NCBI GenBank assembly: GCA_900239685.1
Contig: OENT01000210.1
Span: 1 to 64,000 of the forward strand
Direction: 5' to 3'
Source: Rotaria macrura
Taxonomy: Eukaryota; Rotifera; Eurotatoria; Philodinida; Philodinidae
Length of the DNA: 64,000 nt
In this document: positions 23,543-36,911 of the stretch, one piece after another
Layout: every line of letters begins with the position of its first letter
Position numbering within the stretch: position 1 is the first letter of the stretch
Notes under the pieces: model-generated
The model's input: the letters and a program-made list of their open reading frames with translations, nothing else
Database searches by the model: none
Told to the model about the DNA's origin: nothing
Position numbers and translations under genes: made by a program

Positions 23543-25555
23543 TTGCCAATTGAATTGTTAACACTAATCGGAAAAAAATAGAATGAGTGTTTTTTTCTAT
23601 ACAAATACAAATCTTTTATACGAAGATGTTATTTATGATGTTAAATTTTACATATGTGAGAGAATTGAGATAGATATTCATATATGCTGTGTATGTAAGT
23701 AGCTTGGATTTCAACAAAGTTTTTTCCTTGCTTTATACATTTATTACGAGAAAATAGTAGAGCGGAAGTTGGGTAGACTTATGCGCATTGTATTCAAATA
23801 ATATCTCGGATGTTGTTATGAAGATATATGGTATCGATGATAATAAAGATTAGGAAGAAAAAATCCAATAAAGCGAATTCGAAAGGATGACATGAACACT
23901 TGTATGAAAAGGAGAAGTAGAAAAATAAGAAACAGAAAAAGAGAAAAGACCAATATTTCAAATGTATTCATTAGCATATCATGCGATGTATGGAAATTAT
24001 TATGAAGATCAATTGCTTTAATCAGTAATTTTGAAAGATCTTACATTTGCAATAATGAGAGTACAAATGATGTAGAAAAAATCTGACCATGTACTGAATG
24101 AATCTCACGATTCACTACGCTGAAACGTTCTAAATGAAACGATTTTTAATCTATATAGCATCGTTCATTAACTTCCTGCATTGTGTTTCATGTGTTCTTC
24201 CTTATTCTTTAAAAATGAGCAAAAGGGAAAAGCTGACAACTACAGAGTCGATGACTACAATGAATAGCGTTTTTTTGCATGTGCATTTATATGCCTGATT
24301 TAATTACAAACCCGTTACTAGTAAACACGTTCTGTTTTATGCCACGAAGATTTACTGTTTTTCTTCTAATAAAACATGCTCTCGCAATTAGCATAGAGAG
24401 AAAACAATAATTCGGTTAGAGCGAGGAAAGAAAAAGAATCTAAAATCTTTTCCAAGAACTTGATTAAAAAGCATCTACTTTTCTTAAGCTTTCAGTATTC
24501 TTTAAAAATCATATCGAAGAAACTAATAAAATAGCACAATAGACTAATCGAATATTTTCCATTAGCAATACAAACACGTCCTAATCTAAAAAGCGTGTGT
24601 TTTCGGCGAGCATATCCCAATGCAACTCGACCAGTGCATCCTTAAATCAAAACATTTGTCCTACAATTGACGAAAACAATTTGAAAGTATGATTTCAACA
24701 ACTAGTAGAAAAAACAGAAACTACCATCTAACTAACTGAAAACATTCGTATAAAAATTTCCAACGTCAATCTAATCGCATGCTACGCATGTCTTACTTAA
24801 GAAATCTTCGTTGTATAAATTTGAGAGAAAACATTTAAAGCAATCTTTTATGTTGTACTAATAAAAAGCATGAACAAAAGATTCAATGGAAATTTAAGAT
24901 TATTAAATATTCAAGCACACTAGATTAAATTTTTAATAAGACGCAATAAAAGAATTATAATCTGAACATTGCTTTTCATCACCGTCTACAAGTTTCGGCA
25001 ATTCTATTTCTAAATATACAATGACCTTTGTTTTGTAGTTTATATATATTTTTTGAAAAATGTACTGATGAATTTTCACTCGAATCACGCATCACATTAA
25101 TTTCTAGCTTCGCAAAACGTAGTTACATTAAATGACATTCAAAAGAAATATAAAAAAAAAAGAGTAAGCAACTGAACGCTGTGCTTATAGTGTGATTATA
25201 GAAAAGAAAAGCTTGAATTGGTTGTTCATGTACTAGCTACATTCTTTGATCGTTGCACTAGATTTTGCGTGTGAAATATCATCTTTTAATTAAATTTGAT
25301 TAATATTTAACAGTTTAATGGAGATATTTTTGTTTCATGATTCTAATGATTTACTTACATAACATGTTCTATAGTGAAAGAATCAAGAATTTTTACATTC
25401 ATGCAACATACTTATCACTGTTAATAACTTTAGAATTATTTAATCAATAATCTCGATTATGTGTTTATTTCTTTTTTTCTTTTATTATTAGTAAAATAAA
25501 TAAACAAATATATATGTGTGTGTGTATATATATATAAAGAGAATTAGAGAGAGAA
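23543..25555. other. 2 kb upstream of the opsin without a gene
   Basis: AT-rich sequence without a credible open frame. It should contain the opsin promoter, but no element can be named by eye. A TG/TA run lies at 25510-25535. Confidence 0.5.
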
Positions 25556-27425
25556 TCATATTTCATTTGATGAATCAGTACCGTCAAGATTATATGTATT
25601 CATTACTGTTTTCATGTCATCATGAAGTAAATGATTATTCACTAATGAAGGAAAATCGAGTAGATCATCGAGTTTTGTTGACGATTTTAATATCATAAAA
25701 ACTAAATTTTTCATTGGATGATCATAAGTTGATAATAGAGATGGATGTGGTAAACTCGTCGATAGAATCATTGATTCTTGTTGTGCATTTGTTGTACGTT
25801 GATGTTTAAATTTATGTGTAAATATTGACCAACTTGATTGTGAATGTTGTACTTGTGCATCAGTTTCATTTGATATTTGTGTAAGAACATTCGAAGATTT
25901 TCGTGATTTTTTCGTTGATTTATTAGTTTTTTTATTTGTTGTCGATATATCATCAAGTGATTTGCCATGTAATAGATCATTCGTTACAATATTTCCATGA
26001 AGATTTATTTGAAAACATTGTTGTAAAGCATTTTCTAATAATTCATGTTGTGTCAATTGACGTTTATTTTGATGATAAATTATTGAACGCTTAAATTTAA
26101 GTACACATAAATGTTGAAGTGAAAGAATTTTCGTTGATAAATTATCATCATGTTCAACAGATGAAATCATAGTATAATTACATTTGTAATCGAGTAATTT
26201 TAATAAATAGATAATTGTTTTACTTTGATTTAAATAAGCTAGATCAAGTAATGTACGATTTAGTTGATCAATATGAAATCGAAAATCAACAAATTCAATG
26301 AAACGATAAAATAAACGTATATGACGTTTTAAAATAATACTTGACGATAACATTGCATGTAAACATGTTTGATTGTCATTATCAAGATGATAAGGATTTG
26401 CACCGGCATGAAGTAAAGTTAAAGCAACATCGAGATGTCCTTCAATACATGCATAAAACAATGGAGTTTGATTATGATTATCACCTTGATTGAGTACTGT
26501 AAAAATTAATTCATCGTCTACTAATGATGAATTAAGTAGTTCATTTATAATAGATAGTGAGCCAAGAAAAGCTGCAATATGTAATACTGTCATGCCTCTA
26601 TTATTCATAGCACATATATTGGCACCATGAGATAATAGAAGAGCAAAGGTAGATGGATGATTACTAGCACAAGCACACATTAAAGGTGTCCAATTTTCAC
26701 TGAGAAAAAGACAAGAAACAAGAGAATTTTTCTGAGCTTAAAAACAATCTTTCTTACATATCCGGTATGTGAATTATGTATTGATCATTATCGGTAATCG
26801 AAAGAAAAGACTGTACCAAACGATTATTTCCACTTGATACAGCTAAATGAAATGAATTCCGACCAGTATTATCTTGTTTGAACATATTAGCGCCATGCGA
26901 TAAAAGCGTTTGTACAATCTATTTATCTAGCAATGATGGTACTATATTTCTGTTCCTTTTTTTTTAATTTTTCATTCAAAAAATTAATCTCACTTCTTCA
27001 TATCCCATATAGGCAGCTATATGAAGTGGTGTTGACAAATTTGAATCACTTATATTAACTTGAGCGCCTGCTTGTAATAAGATATGTATAGCACGTAAAT
27101 TTGCAGTTTCAACAGCAATATGTAATGCAGTTGCCTTTGTCATTGGATCTGGTTGATCTGGTGGAAAACCTGAATGAAATAAATATCGATGAAATTTATG
27201 TTTTTGATATATAATTGATAATTAACCAGCAAGAAGACATTTTTGTAATGTTTCAATATCTTTATCTTGAACAGCATTGATAAATGTAGTCGTATCGAGT
27301 ACCGGTAAATTTGATGAAGCATACTTTCGTTCAGTGTTTGATGGGCCACGAAATAGATCGCGTAAACGCTAGACAGGTGATAAGAAAGCCATTTTTTTTC
27401 TCTCTAAAAATCGACAACTTACCAT
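25556..27425 (-). CDS. Ankyrin-repeat protein, ~541 aa, 5 exons
   Basis: Minus-strand exons: 27423-27425 (ATG alone, then GTAAGT), 27227-27368, 26994-27169, 26758-26918, 25556-26699; phases join without a break to 1626 nt. Ankyrin repeats cover about residues 35-260, shown by TALHIAVETANLRAIHILLQ, TPLHIAAYMGYEE, VQTLLSHGAN, TPLMCACASNHPSTFALLLS, TVLHIAAFLGSLSIINELLN, and TPLFYACIEGHLDVALTLLH. The rest is a less regular region and a Ser/Thr/Lys-rich tail without a known domain; no TM or signal peptide is seen. The role is probably protein binding in the cytoplasm; the partner is unknown. The single-codon first exon rests only on its consensus donor and phase; another upstream exon could supply the start. 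Confidence 0.8.
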
Positions 27426-28384
27426 ATTTTAAGTATGTGCGCGCACACACATATACACGAGCTCGATCAGTAGTATGAAAGAAGAAGAGAAAGAAAAAGT
27501 AAGGTAGCTATTAAGATTATGAGTTGTCGTCATCGACTATTCAATTTTTTTCGGTCGCGATTTAAATTGAGGCAAAGCATACTCTAGAGAATAGACTGAC
27601 TCATACTATGCATAAACCAAATCCAATGATTGATGCCAATTGATTGTTTAAAATGATGACAAGTACTCTTCACTGCTGGTATGTATAAACGGTTCGCCTT
27701 AGTAAAGTAAGAAGGAAGACAGTGTTTGTGCGTATGTTTGGGTAGTAAAGGAGAGAAACGAATGATTTATTTTATATGCTGGTGTCGATAGCCGTGATGG
27801 TGATTGTGAGAGAAAAAAGAACAAAACGAGGAATGACAGACTGAGAAATCGATACGGTGGTAAAAGTCGAGAGAGAAAGAAAGGGAAGAAAAGATTGTTC
27901 TTAGTTGTGCGATTTATGGACAGACGAGTCAGTTGTATTTATGATAGTTCGACATAAAAAAGAAACAATTGAGAGAAAAAAAGGCATGTGCAATACATTT
28001 TACAGGTTCTCTGTTACGTGCAATCAAAGAAAAAAACGAAAGAAAACAGAATAACAATAAGACATTTAACCGAGTTCAGAACTTCATTAATAATGCATCA
28101 TATACTTAACATGTTCATATACGTTGAAAATAATTCGAGATTAATTTGCGAATACAATAATAATTATTTAAGTTAGTGATTTTTCAATATTAAATTGTTG
28201 TCTTACGAAATCCCGGTTGTCAATAGTAAAAGAAATATCAACGTGCATCAAGTTACCATGAAGTGTTATATATCTCTATGTACATTATAATCATCATTTT
28301 CTATGGCCTAGTTTAACATATTTTAGAATAGAAAAATTTTCTCATGCTATGAAATAAATAATTTATAAAAAAGGAAAACAAAAA
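27426..28384. other. Spacer upstream of the ankyrin gene
   Basis: Purine-rich sequence (many AGAAAG and GAGAGA stretches at 27480-27980) with no credible gene. It probably contains the promoter of the ankyrin gene. Confidence 0.5.
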
Positions 28385-29560
28385 CTAACTATTTTCCCAG
28401 CGAAATCGTTCTGACTGAAATTCAAAAATAGTTTTCATAGCAAAAATAAACATAGCACCAAACATAAGAAATATAAATGATAGATTACATATACAAAATG
28501 AAAAAGCAATATGTCGTTTTAAACGTGTTTTTCCTTCTTGTCGTTTCAGTAAATTATGTTTGACTTGAAATCTTCTTCTTGCCTCTAGTTGTGCAAATGT
28601 ATCTAATTGTAATTCTTCGTCACCAATCAAACGGCCTAAAACAAGATCACGTATACCAATAGAATAAATTCGACCATCTTGATCAACATGTACAACTTCA
28701 TTATTTGGAATTGTTTTTAAATTGAAAGTTGTTTTACTAGATTTTTTCAATATACCATCTTCTTCTTGACGAAGTATTGACATTTCACGCATATCCATGA
28801 CATGTTTAAATATAACTTCATGCAAATGTTTCCAGCGTCGATCTCGTTCAATAATTTTCATACGTGCATACGTTTCACTCATCATGGCAATATCATTTAG
28901 ATGATGGCGAACAAAATGCCATTTCGAATTTCGTGATAAACAATGTGATTGACGACGCATCGCACGTTGTAGACTGTTTTGTGTTGAACGACGTCGATTC
29001 ACCGATCGTAGTGTTGCCGTCGATGAATGCAGTGAACTCATTCGACGACTTGAACGTAGTTCGAGTAAATTACGTCGTAAATGTTCGATACGCTTTTGTT
29101 TCGAAGATTTGATTTCGATTAGTGCTGGATCAGAAACATGAATTTCATGTGTATATGAGACAGTTGTCGTTTTAATTTATCTAGTAGTTAAATTTTCATC
29201 GGTTGAATCCGAAAGTAGATTAATTTGCATATCTGATGGTGATCGTTGAGTACGATACACTTTTGATGAACGTTGTCGACTTGAATTTATTGTTGTTGTT
29301 AGGTAATTACCATTGACATCATCGTCCGTTGTTTCAATCGATGATTGTTCAACATTATGAAAATCCGAAATCGACTGTGAATGAGATAAATGTTGCTTTC
29401 GATTTCTTTGTATTGATTGAATTATACTTTCGGGAAATGATTTTAAAGTTTTGGGCACTGTATCTATTGATGTTGGATGTAATAAATGATAGTTTTTTTT
29501 TTGAAATTCAGGTTCATAATCATGTTCCGGCGGACTAATGATAATAATATTTGTTGCCAT
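28385..29560 (-). CDS. Unknown protein with one C-terminal TM segment; one in-frame TAA
   Basis: The minus strand is open in one frame from ATG 29560 to TAG 28385 (392 codons) except for one TAA at 29177-29179. The first half is Ser/Thr-rich (MATNIIIISPPEHDYEPEF). The second half is basic and helical (SETYARMKIIERDRRWKHLH, then DGRIYSIGIRDLVLGRLIGD), with one hydrophobic segment near the end (FCICNLSFIFLMFGAMFIFA) and a short tail ending RFRWENS. An intron 29125-29310 (donor GTAATT, acceptor GATCCAG, both phase 1) would remove the stop; otherwise the stop is a mutation or the protein starts at a later Met. Family not recognised. The single TM suggests a tail-anchored membrane protein. Confidence 0.6.
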
Positions 29561-31138
29561 AATAATCAAAACAAAATTTCGCAGTAGAACATCTATAAAA
29601 CGAATAAATATTGTTATGTTATCGAAGTATATCGACTAATTCTATGAGTAAGCACACCGAACGTTAATAAGTGAAAAAGAAACCAGAGAAAAACAAGGGA
29701 ATATAATCAGATGCAATAAAGTATATGTCAATTAGTCAGTTTTCAATAGTTTTTTTTTCTCATATCAGACGTCATGATTTTATTTAATGCATACACGACA
29801 AAAAACGAAAGGTAATTGTAAGAGTGCCGTCATACGACAAATTGCTTCGAAACAATGACTATAAGAAAAAAAAACAGACGAAGTCGAAATTGTGTAGTTT
29901 TTTCTCTTGATCGATACTTGTCTATATCTCTAAACGAGTCCTTGATTGGATATTCTCTATTCAGGATAAGAGAATTTTTTTTTCAAGGTTTCTCAAGGGG
30001 TCTATTGAATGATACTGATAGTATACAGTGATAAGAATAATAGTTGAAAATATATCTACTCTAATGGACACATTTGAACTCATTTGTTTCAAATCGATAC
30101 TTTGAAAGAACATTTATAGGCGATTAATATATTCTTCCTTTTAGAAAAACAGAACAAAATTATAATAATCACAACCGAAATAAATAAATCGATGGAAAAA
30201 GAAATACAAGCGAGTTGAAAAACACAGAAATATGAAATCATTTATAATCGAATATCTAGATGGAAGCGAGGTGTATATTATCATATATATATATATAAAT
30301 ATTGATATACAGTTCCTCTACTGAGTAGTATCACATAATATCCAAGTGCATATTAATATATTCAAATACCTATATTTTATACTTTGTAACTAAAAATAAT
30401 TAAAAAGGAAACAAAAAAAAAATAACTTCCAATAAATAAAGAAAAACATAGTTAGAAAAAATTGAATTTACATAACCTTGTAAAAATACATTCAACAAAC
30501 GAACATTTTCGGAAATTCAAAGAAACGAAATTTATAGACACTGTTTGTTTTTTACTACAGAATTGAAAAACAGAGTTTCATACACAACGATAATACTGAT
30601 CAGAAGGAAACTATGTTAAAAAAGCCTTTAAGTATTATCAGAGGTCAACCAATCATACGAAAAACATACAATAATATTTCTACTCCTTTCCAGATGGACT
30701 GTTATTTCTCATTCAAGGCTACTCAATACAAAAAATAGCACAGTCTATTTATTTTATTTTTTAAATATTTTGATAAAAATCAGATTGATGATTACCATAG
30801 GAAAATGAATTAACGAAGACCTGTGATGCATCAGATTCATTAAATATCCCATAGGAGAATAATCATGTCATAGAAAAAACCATATGAACTTACTAGAACA
30901 GGAAAAAAACGTGTTATTGATGCCACATGCAATCAAATGAATGACAGAACAGAAACCAAATATAAATGAAACAAACATTTTAAACTCAATAAAATAAATT
31001 TACTATTTCTGTCTTTTAAAGAATTTCTTTGTCATGATGAAAAAAAAAATTGTTTCTCTAATTGTTCTTTTTCAGTATTATGTGAATTTCTTTGCTTTAT
31101 ATTGAAAAGCACGTCATATATCAATATTTATAATTTAA
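29561..31138. other. No gene seen
   Basis: AT-rich sequence with homopolymer runs and a short (AT)n near 30283-30297. No open frame of note on either strand. Confidence 0.5.
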
Positions 31139-32075
31139 TTGAAAATACAAACCGTAGTGCAGAAAAGGAAGAAAACATGTAACGAAGTTTCATTTGTTTT
31201 AAACGGCGTATACATTGTATTACTTTTAAAATGCGAGACGATTTTTAATATTGTACTTAAAACAATTTTACGTTGCGTATTTTATCACCGTATCTATGAA
31301 CGAGTATTTAGTCTTGCATTTATTTTCATTATATTTGCATTTGACATACACAATAAGGGAACACAACGTTCGCCTGACGATCAGTTGAGTCCAGTCTTGC
31401 AGTGTGTAGTTATTGTAACTACTACATACTATGTATCCATTATTCGAATAATAACATGGTAAGTCTGTTGAATTTTGAAAATTGTTTGTTAAGGAAAGAA
31501 CATCCATGGGTTTCATATTGCCTTTCTTCATGGGAATACATCTTCAAAAACAAATTGATTAAGATTTTATTCGAAATTTCTTCTGAACCATCATTGAGAA
31601 AGGTAAACTCGCTACACAATCTATCATATCAGATGTAAGCAGAACTGTTTGTTTCTTCAAATATAGAATGAAAGTAAGTTATGTCACAGTTTTCATTAGG
31701 TAGATAGAAAAAAACTATTCAAGTCGATGCCAACCAGACGAATTTCAATTAGACATGGAAAATTATTGTGCGTTCTTTAGTTCCAACCAATAATTTCAAA
31801 AGAATAATTTTCGTATTAGTTAAAACGTTTCGAATATTTTCTCTATTGTTCAATCAATTTATAATAAAACTTTCATATGAAAATCCGATGTGCAAACTAG
31901 TCGTCGATGGATGAGTATCCTCGTATACTTACTCGACTGTCATTACCAAAATTTACGCATAAATTTTGTACCAACGGATATCATTGAAAGTAATGAGCTT
32001 CGCCTTCTTGAGAATATCACTGATATCGTGCCAGATGTCATACGATTACACAATGGCATCTATTCAAGAAAATGA
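31139..32075 (+). CDS. Doubtful spliced gene of unknown family
   Basis: An open plus-strand stretch ending at about 31458 (QRSPDDQLSPVLQC, then YYVSIIRIITW) runs into a consensus donor GTAAGT. After a short intron (acceptor TTAAG near 31495) a second open block joins in phase, reads KEHPWVSYCLSSWEYIF, and ends at donor GTAAAC (31601). A third open block, 31890-32075, reads RRWMSILVYLLDCHYQN, then NELRLLENITDIVPDVI; its link to the second is not clear. The coding look and splice signals speak for a gene, but no start and no family could be named. It may be a decayed gene. Confidence 0.3.
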
Positions 32076-32702
32076 TCCGATCGTTAACTTGCCATATGCT
32101 CTTCTAACGATTTGCATACTTTTGGAAACTAGTCCGTAGTAGTCTAGTTGCAAATCTTCAATAATACGGAGTCCTATCGATCAATTTATTAAATATTCAA
32201 TAGAAAGACAAAGTTTCTTGAAATTTCGAATTCCCATCTGCAATTTGTTGTATATAAATAGACTTTTTCTATAGAAATTTCTCAGCTTTTCAAACCAAGT
32301 CTATTTTGAAATTATGAGATTTTTAATAATTTAATCCTTTTACGTTCAAGTACAGTAGTATGTTGAATGTAAATTTTCTTGTTTCTTTCAGTCTTCACAT
32401 CTTAAAAGGAAATATACTTCAAAAAATGTCTTAATTCCTTGTTTCTCGATACTAAATACTGTAGCGAAGATGCATTGATGTCTATACTTTATGTTCTTCT
32501 CTAGAAAAACAACGTATAAGAAAAATGTTTTATCGAGGAATATCATACATAAGAAAGATTATTAGAAACAAACGAGAGATATCCAAAATAGATTTCTCAT
32601 TAGTTTTGCACAACGCCAGTTGTCTATCATACAGATAATTAAAAACATTCGATATCTTATGGTTTACATATGGAAACTAATTTTCAAAAATAAAATTTAA
32701 AT
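32076..32702. other. No gene seen
   Basis: AT-rich spacer. The 3' end of the multipass membrane protein gene on the minus strand lies at its right edge. Confidence 0.5.
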
Positions 32703-33482
32703 TTATTCATAAAAAGGACAAACAAAATGATAAAATAACCACAAACATAGAAGAAGAAATAACCATTTCAATAGTGTTTCTCTGTTTGGTCTTATTTGTG
32801 AATTCTTTTTAAATATAACCATTGTCCAAATAAGAACAACTAAGTCGGACACAATCAAACCAACATTTCTTATGATCTGATCGATATTCAATTCATGAAT
32901 AGCAAGAATGATATGTAGAAATGATATTGTACACAATAGATAAATAAACCATGATGGTATGGGTATTTTTCTATCAATAATTAAACATTGATAGAATAAA
33001 TATGTAACTATAAGTTCTGTAATGGAAAAGTAGATTTGTGATTTTAACATACGATAATAATCATAATCATTGATGTAATTGATAATTGACCATATACCAT
33101 AAAAATTTGAATAGATTAATGGAATTAACAATAATAATCGAAATTGTTTATTGAATAATGTTTTTAATATATATTGACGTAGAAGTTCACAATAAAATAA
33201 AAGTATATATAATACAATAATAGTTTGTTTTTCATAATTAAAATAGAATAATTTGTAGCCACCACGTGCATATTTGCCACGAAAAAATCCATCCCAACAA
33301 TTACAAGTACATGTACTTTTATTGACTGGAAAATTGAGATTATCTGAATGATAACCTGATACATTTGTTGATATTACAAGTCCAATTGATAGAATAAGTG
33401 TAACGAAAACTATTGATGATACATGCTTACCAATTGTTTGAATTTGAACGTAGTAGTGTTGTTTATCAGTTGACGCAAGCAT
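32703..33482 (-). CDS. Multipass membrane protein with a CTCNCWDG motif, 259 aa
   Basis: Single-exon minus-strand frame from ATG 33482 to TAA 32703. It has about seven hydrophobic segments: residues roughly 20-40 (SSIVFVTLILSIGLVIS), 84-100, 114-132, 145-165, 174-195, 205-225 and 235-255. A loop after the first segment has a Cys cluster, CTCNCWDGFF, then GGYKLFYFN. The pattern Cys-rich loop, GYK..YFN, then NFYGIWSIINYIND and ITELIV resembles an uncharacterised membrane-protein family that I recall from cnidarians and molluscs, but I cannot name it and no function is known to me. The protein has no GPCR or transporter signature that I can see. Confidence 0.7.
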   Translation of the reverse strand: MLASTDKQHYYVQIQTIGKHVSSIVFVTLILSIGLVISTNVSGYHSDNLNFPVNKSTCTCNCWDGFFRGKYARGGYKLFYFNYEKQTIIVLYILLFYCELLRQYILKTLFNKQFRLLLLIPLIYSNFYGIWSIINYINDYDYYRMLKSQIYFSITELIVTYLFYQCLIIDRKIPIPSWFIYLLCTISFLHIILAIHELNIDQIIRNVGLIVSDLVVLIWTMVIFKKNSQIRPNRETLLKWLFLLLCLWLFYHFVCPFYE

Positions 33483-36400
33483 TTATGTTTTTTATGTGAA
33501 CTGAAATAGAAAGAAATAATAAATGTACATTTGATTAGGTATTAGACGAAAAATATTCGATAATTTCAATGCATTCATTCATTTGAATCGACGACTAGAT
33601 TAAATTAAATCGTTTTTTCATTATTCACTTTTACCACTGTTCATCCATGAAGGACATCCGGTTTGAAATAAAAGTGAAAGTATGAATGTGGTTTCATTTC
33701 GTGAAACGTATGGTCATTTAAGGAGAGAGTCTCTCCCCCCTCTCCCATTCCGAAGCAAAAATTTTCACTTGTTCTACTCAACGTGTGTTTTGAGGTGTCC
33801 TGTCTACTGATGACATTTTTGAGAATTGATACATAGCACTAAATCATAAATAAGAACGAAAGAATAAGTTGATTGCTGTATAGGGTATAGCACGTTTCTT
33901 TTTTGCTCTTTCCTGATTTTCCGGTAACCTGATGTTTTCAAAAAAATCGACTAAATCTTCCTCGTCTCTCTGACACAGTTAATTCGATTGGGCTCACATT
34001 TTTTCTACGGATATTAGAGACACTTTAGGTAGCCTACGTTTTTAATTCTGAAAAACATTGTACTGCTGAGTTTTTTCCGGTCTCACAAGACAAACACTTG
34101 TCGAAAAAATATGCAATTTTTAGTTTGCTCTTCGTATTTCGGTCTTTTTTATTCGAAAGGAAAGAGATAGAAAGAAACCAAAAAATTTAGACATCCTAAA
34201 GTATCTCTAGTATCTGTTAAAAAACGTTTCAGCTCAAATAAACATACCTTCTCAGAGAAACGGCGAGCGCTTAAAGGAACCCTCTTTTGACAGTTCTGAC
34301 CCCTAAATTTCCCTGAAGGAAACACCGGGAGGTTTTGAGTCTATGACAACTTTTGTTCTACTTCTCGAGATCTATCTACTCTGAACGTTTCAAATTTTTC
34401 TAATGAGTAGTTCTCGAAAAGTGCCAGAACAGGGGGGGGGAGGAAGGGAAGGTCGCCTTAATCGAGAATCTACTATCAAATCTGTGAACGAATGGTTTCA
34501 AGTTTATTAGCTAGTTTTCTACGTTTCATTTCAGCTATCTGCATACTTTGAATACAAACACTATTTCACAGATATTCAATGATGTGTAAGCAACACAAAA
34601 CTTTAAGTTTTGATGCATATAACAAAGTACAACTAATAAAGACAACAATCATATTTCTCGTCGACACACAATGATTTAAAAATTCAATGACTAAATTAAT
34701 TAGCCATAGAAAATCATAACTCATACAAATAATTTGATATATTCATTACTGTCGTCGAAAGTGGCTGATGCGAATAGAGTATTGTCTAATTATTTTCCCT
34801 TGTGGGAGAATTCAAGATTGTGTTTAAGTTCCACACCAAAGTTATGCAATATGAGCTAAGTTACTGAATAGTTTATGAGTAAATAGAAAATAATATGTCG
34901 ATACCTAACGTTTAATAGCTTAATTTTAAAAATTGAGCCATCCATTATTTTGTTTGTCGTGTTTACAAACTATGGATTCGCAGTGAATTGTACCATAGAT
35001 TATCAAATTACGCATGACACTCGTTTTCTGGTTCAAACGACAGGTAGTCTGTAATAAACGGGACACAAAATTTTCTTCGTTTTAGAGTTTAGACTTCTTC
35101 GATAGAGAATATTTTACTCCACGTAATCATTTCATTACTTTGTTTTCACAATATGTTTTATTTTTTCCATCGAGAAAAAATCACAAAGACTGGCAGTCAC
35201 TAAGCTATCCGAGTTTCTGGCTGCCAGAAAACAAAATATGTACTCGAGCCTATTACAACTGAACGACACTATCAGAAGTCATGAAAAGAAAGATCTTGGA
35301 AGTACAGAGCATAACATTTTCTATCGAAACAGACTAAAATCCAGTCTTCAATATGCTGACAAGTGCTCTAACAAGAAGTGAACTTTGTGTCCTGTTTATC
35401 ATGGATTACTCGTTACTACAAAAAGTATTGTATTCGTCGGAATCAAACAGTCAAATCAAGGTTCTATATATTGATTTGATTTCGATTTCTAATGTTGAGA
35501 AAAAGCAATATGATTTCAGTGTAGACATGTATCGTACTATTATCCATTTCAGAAAAGAAGGCGGATGGATACAGCTATTATAGCTGTATCCATCCGCCTT
35601 CTTTTCTGAAATGGGTAATAGTTCTTTTTTATTACATACCCTGGATTCGACGTAGAAAATACTTTCTGAACTATATTGTATTTCTTTAGATAGTATATGT
35701 ATCCTGTACGATTGTTAATTATTTCTATGCTACCCTCTACTACTTCAGAAAACAAATAGGTCATCCGTGCTACTGATGCGGAATCAGCATGTAAAAAAAG
35801 CAATCATTCGATGCTCCGGCTTATGAATTCGTATTTATAATCGTTGCATGACTATTATAATCACTATTACTCGCAAAGTACGGTACTACATGTATGCTGA
35901 ACTTTGATCTTGCGATTATGTTTGTTACGCTGGTGAAGAAGATGAAGAAAGATACATCCACAACACTCCGTTTCAATCGGACTTTAAACAAGTTATCAGT
36001 CAATAATAAGTAATCTTTAATTATTTCAAAAGAATATTTTGACATACTACTATTTCTTCTTGTACTTGGATATTCTTAATGCATAGTTCCCCAGAAACGA
36101 AACTGTTGAACATGTTGTTTTCTGACAAACGAATATTTACATTTTATAATTTGTTTACATATTTATATTATTTTCGACATGTTTTTTTTTCAATTCAATA
36201 GTATTGTTTTATTCAAGGGCACAGCAAAATTTGCTCTGCAAATTCTTATTTACTCTTGTTTTAATTTATGAAAATAAAATACATTTGTATTTCAAATAAG
36301 ATGAAAGAATATGATTTGGTTTGCTTTAAACTAGTGTCTAAATATAGGTACTATCCATTCTTATGTAACATTCATTAAAACTTAATCGTCGTAATGAAAT

Positions 36401-36911
36401 CTAATCACGTAAGAATCGATGTATCGAGACATGAATAAGTAAAAGATAGAAATTTCTCTCAAAAAAAAACATCATGAGCACATAGTTTCGACTTGAAAAT
36501 CGATGAATAGATGTTTTTCACAATATACATTAACCAATCTATTTATACGAACGTCATAAAATGATTTTGAAGTGTAAGTCTTACTTTTCGATGAAGTGAA
36601 CGTGTAGTATCTAGAGCTATGGACATTAATTCCTTCGTTTACTATTTTTTTATACGTACCATATATTTTAAATATTTCACCTCACATGTAAGAAAATTTT
36701 CTTTCTTTAATGGTGTTCTTTTTTTATTAGTTTGATGAATGAAGAAAAAAATACTGACAAAGCACGAACGAAAGAAAGAAAAAACGCAATGCATGCACAA
36801 TGAATATACTTTAAATAAATGATGCATGAAACCTAAAGTAGTTTCTTTTTTTAAACTTTATAATAAGCATCTTATGCAATGTTCATATATTTAATGTTTA
36901 TCCAACTGTGA
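33483..36911. other. 3.4 kb without a firm gene; contains a long perfect-type hairpin
   Basis: No gene was assigned. It contains the hairpin 35536-35622, a G9 run at 34432-34440 and a CT-rich patch at about 33728-33750. Frames around 35353-36045 on both strands (for example minus 35821-36045, starting MSKYSFEIIKDYLLLTDN) are open but mutually inconsistent, and could not be joined into a gene. Confidence 0.45.
35536..35622. repeat. 43-bp near-perfect palindrome with 1-nt centre
   Basis: The arms 35536-35578 and 35580-35622 are reverse complements with one mismatch (35543 against 35615), centred on T 35579. The core reads GCGGATGGATACAGCTAT, then its complement. Such a spacer-free hairpin may be a recent inverted duplication or an assembly or read foldback artefact. 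Confidence 0.92.

Noticed and set aside
28864-29112. + strand frame of 82 codons
   Set aside because: Shadow of the minus-strand one-TM gene.
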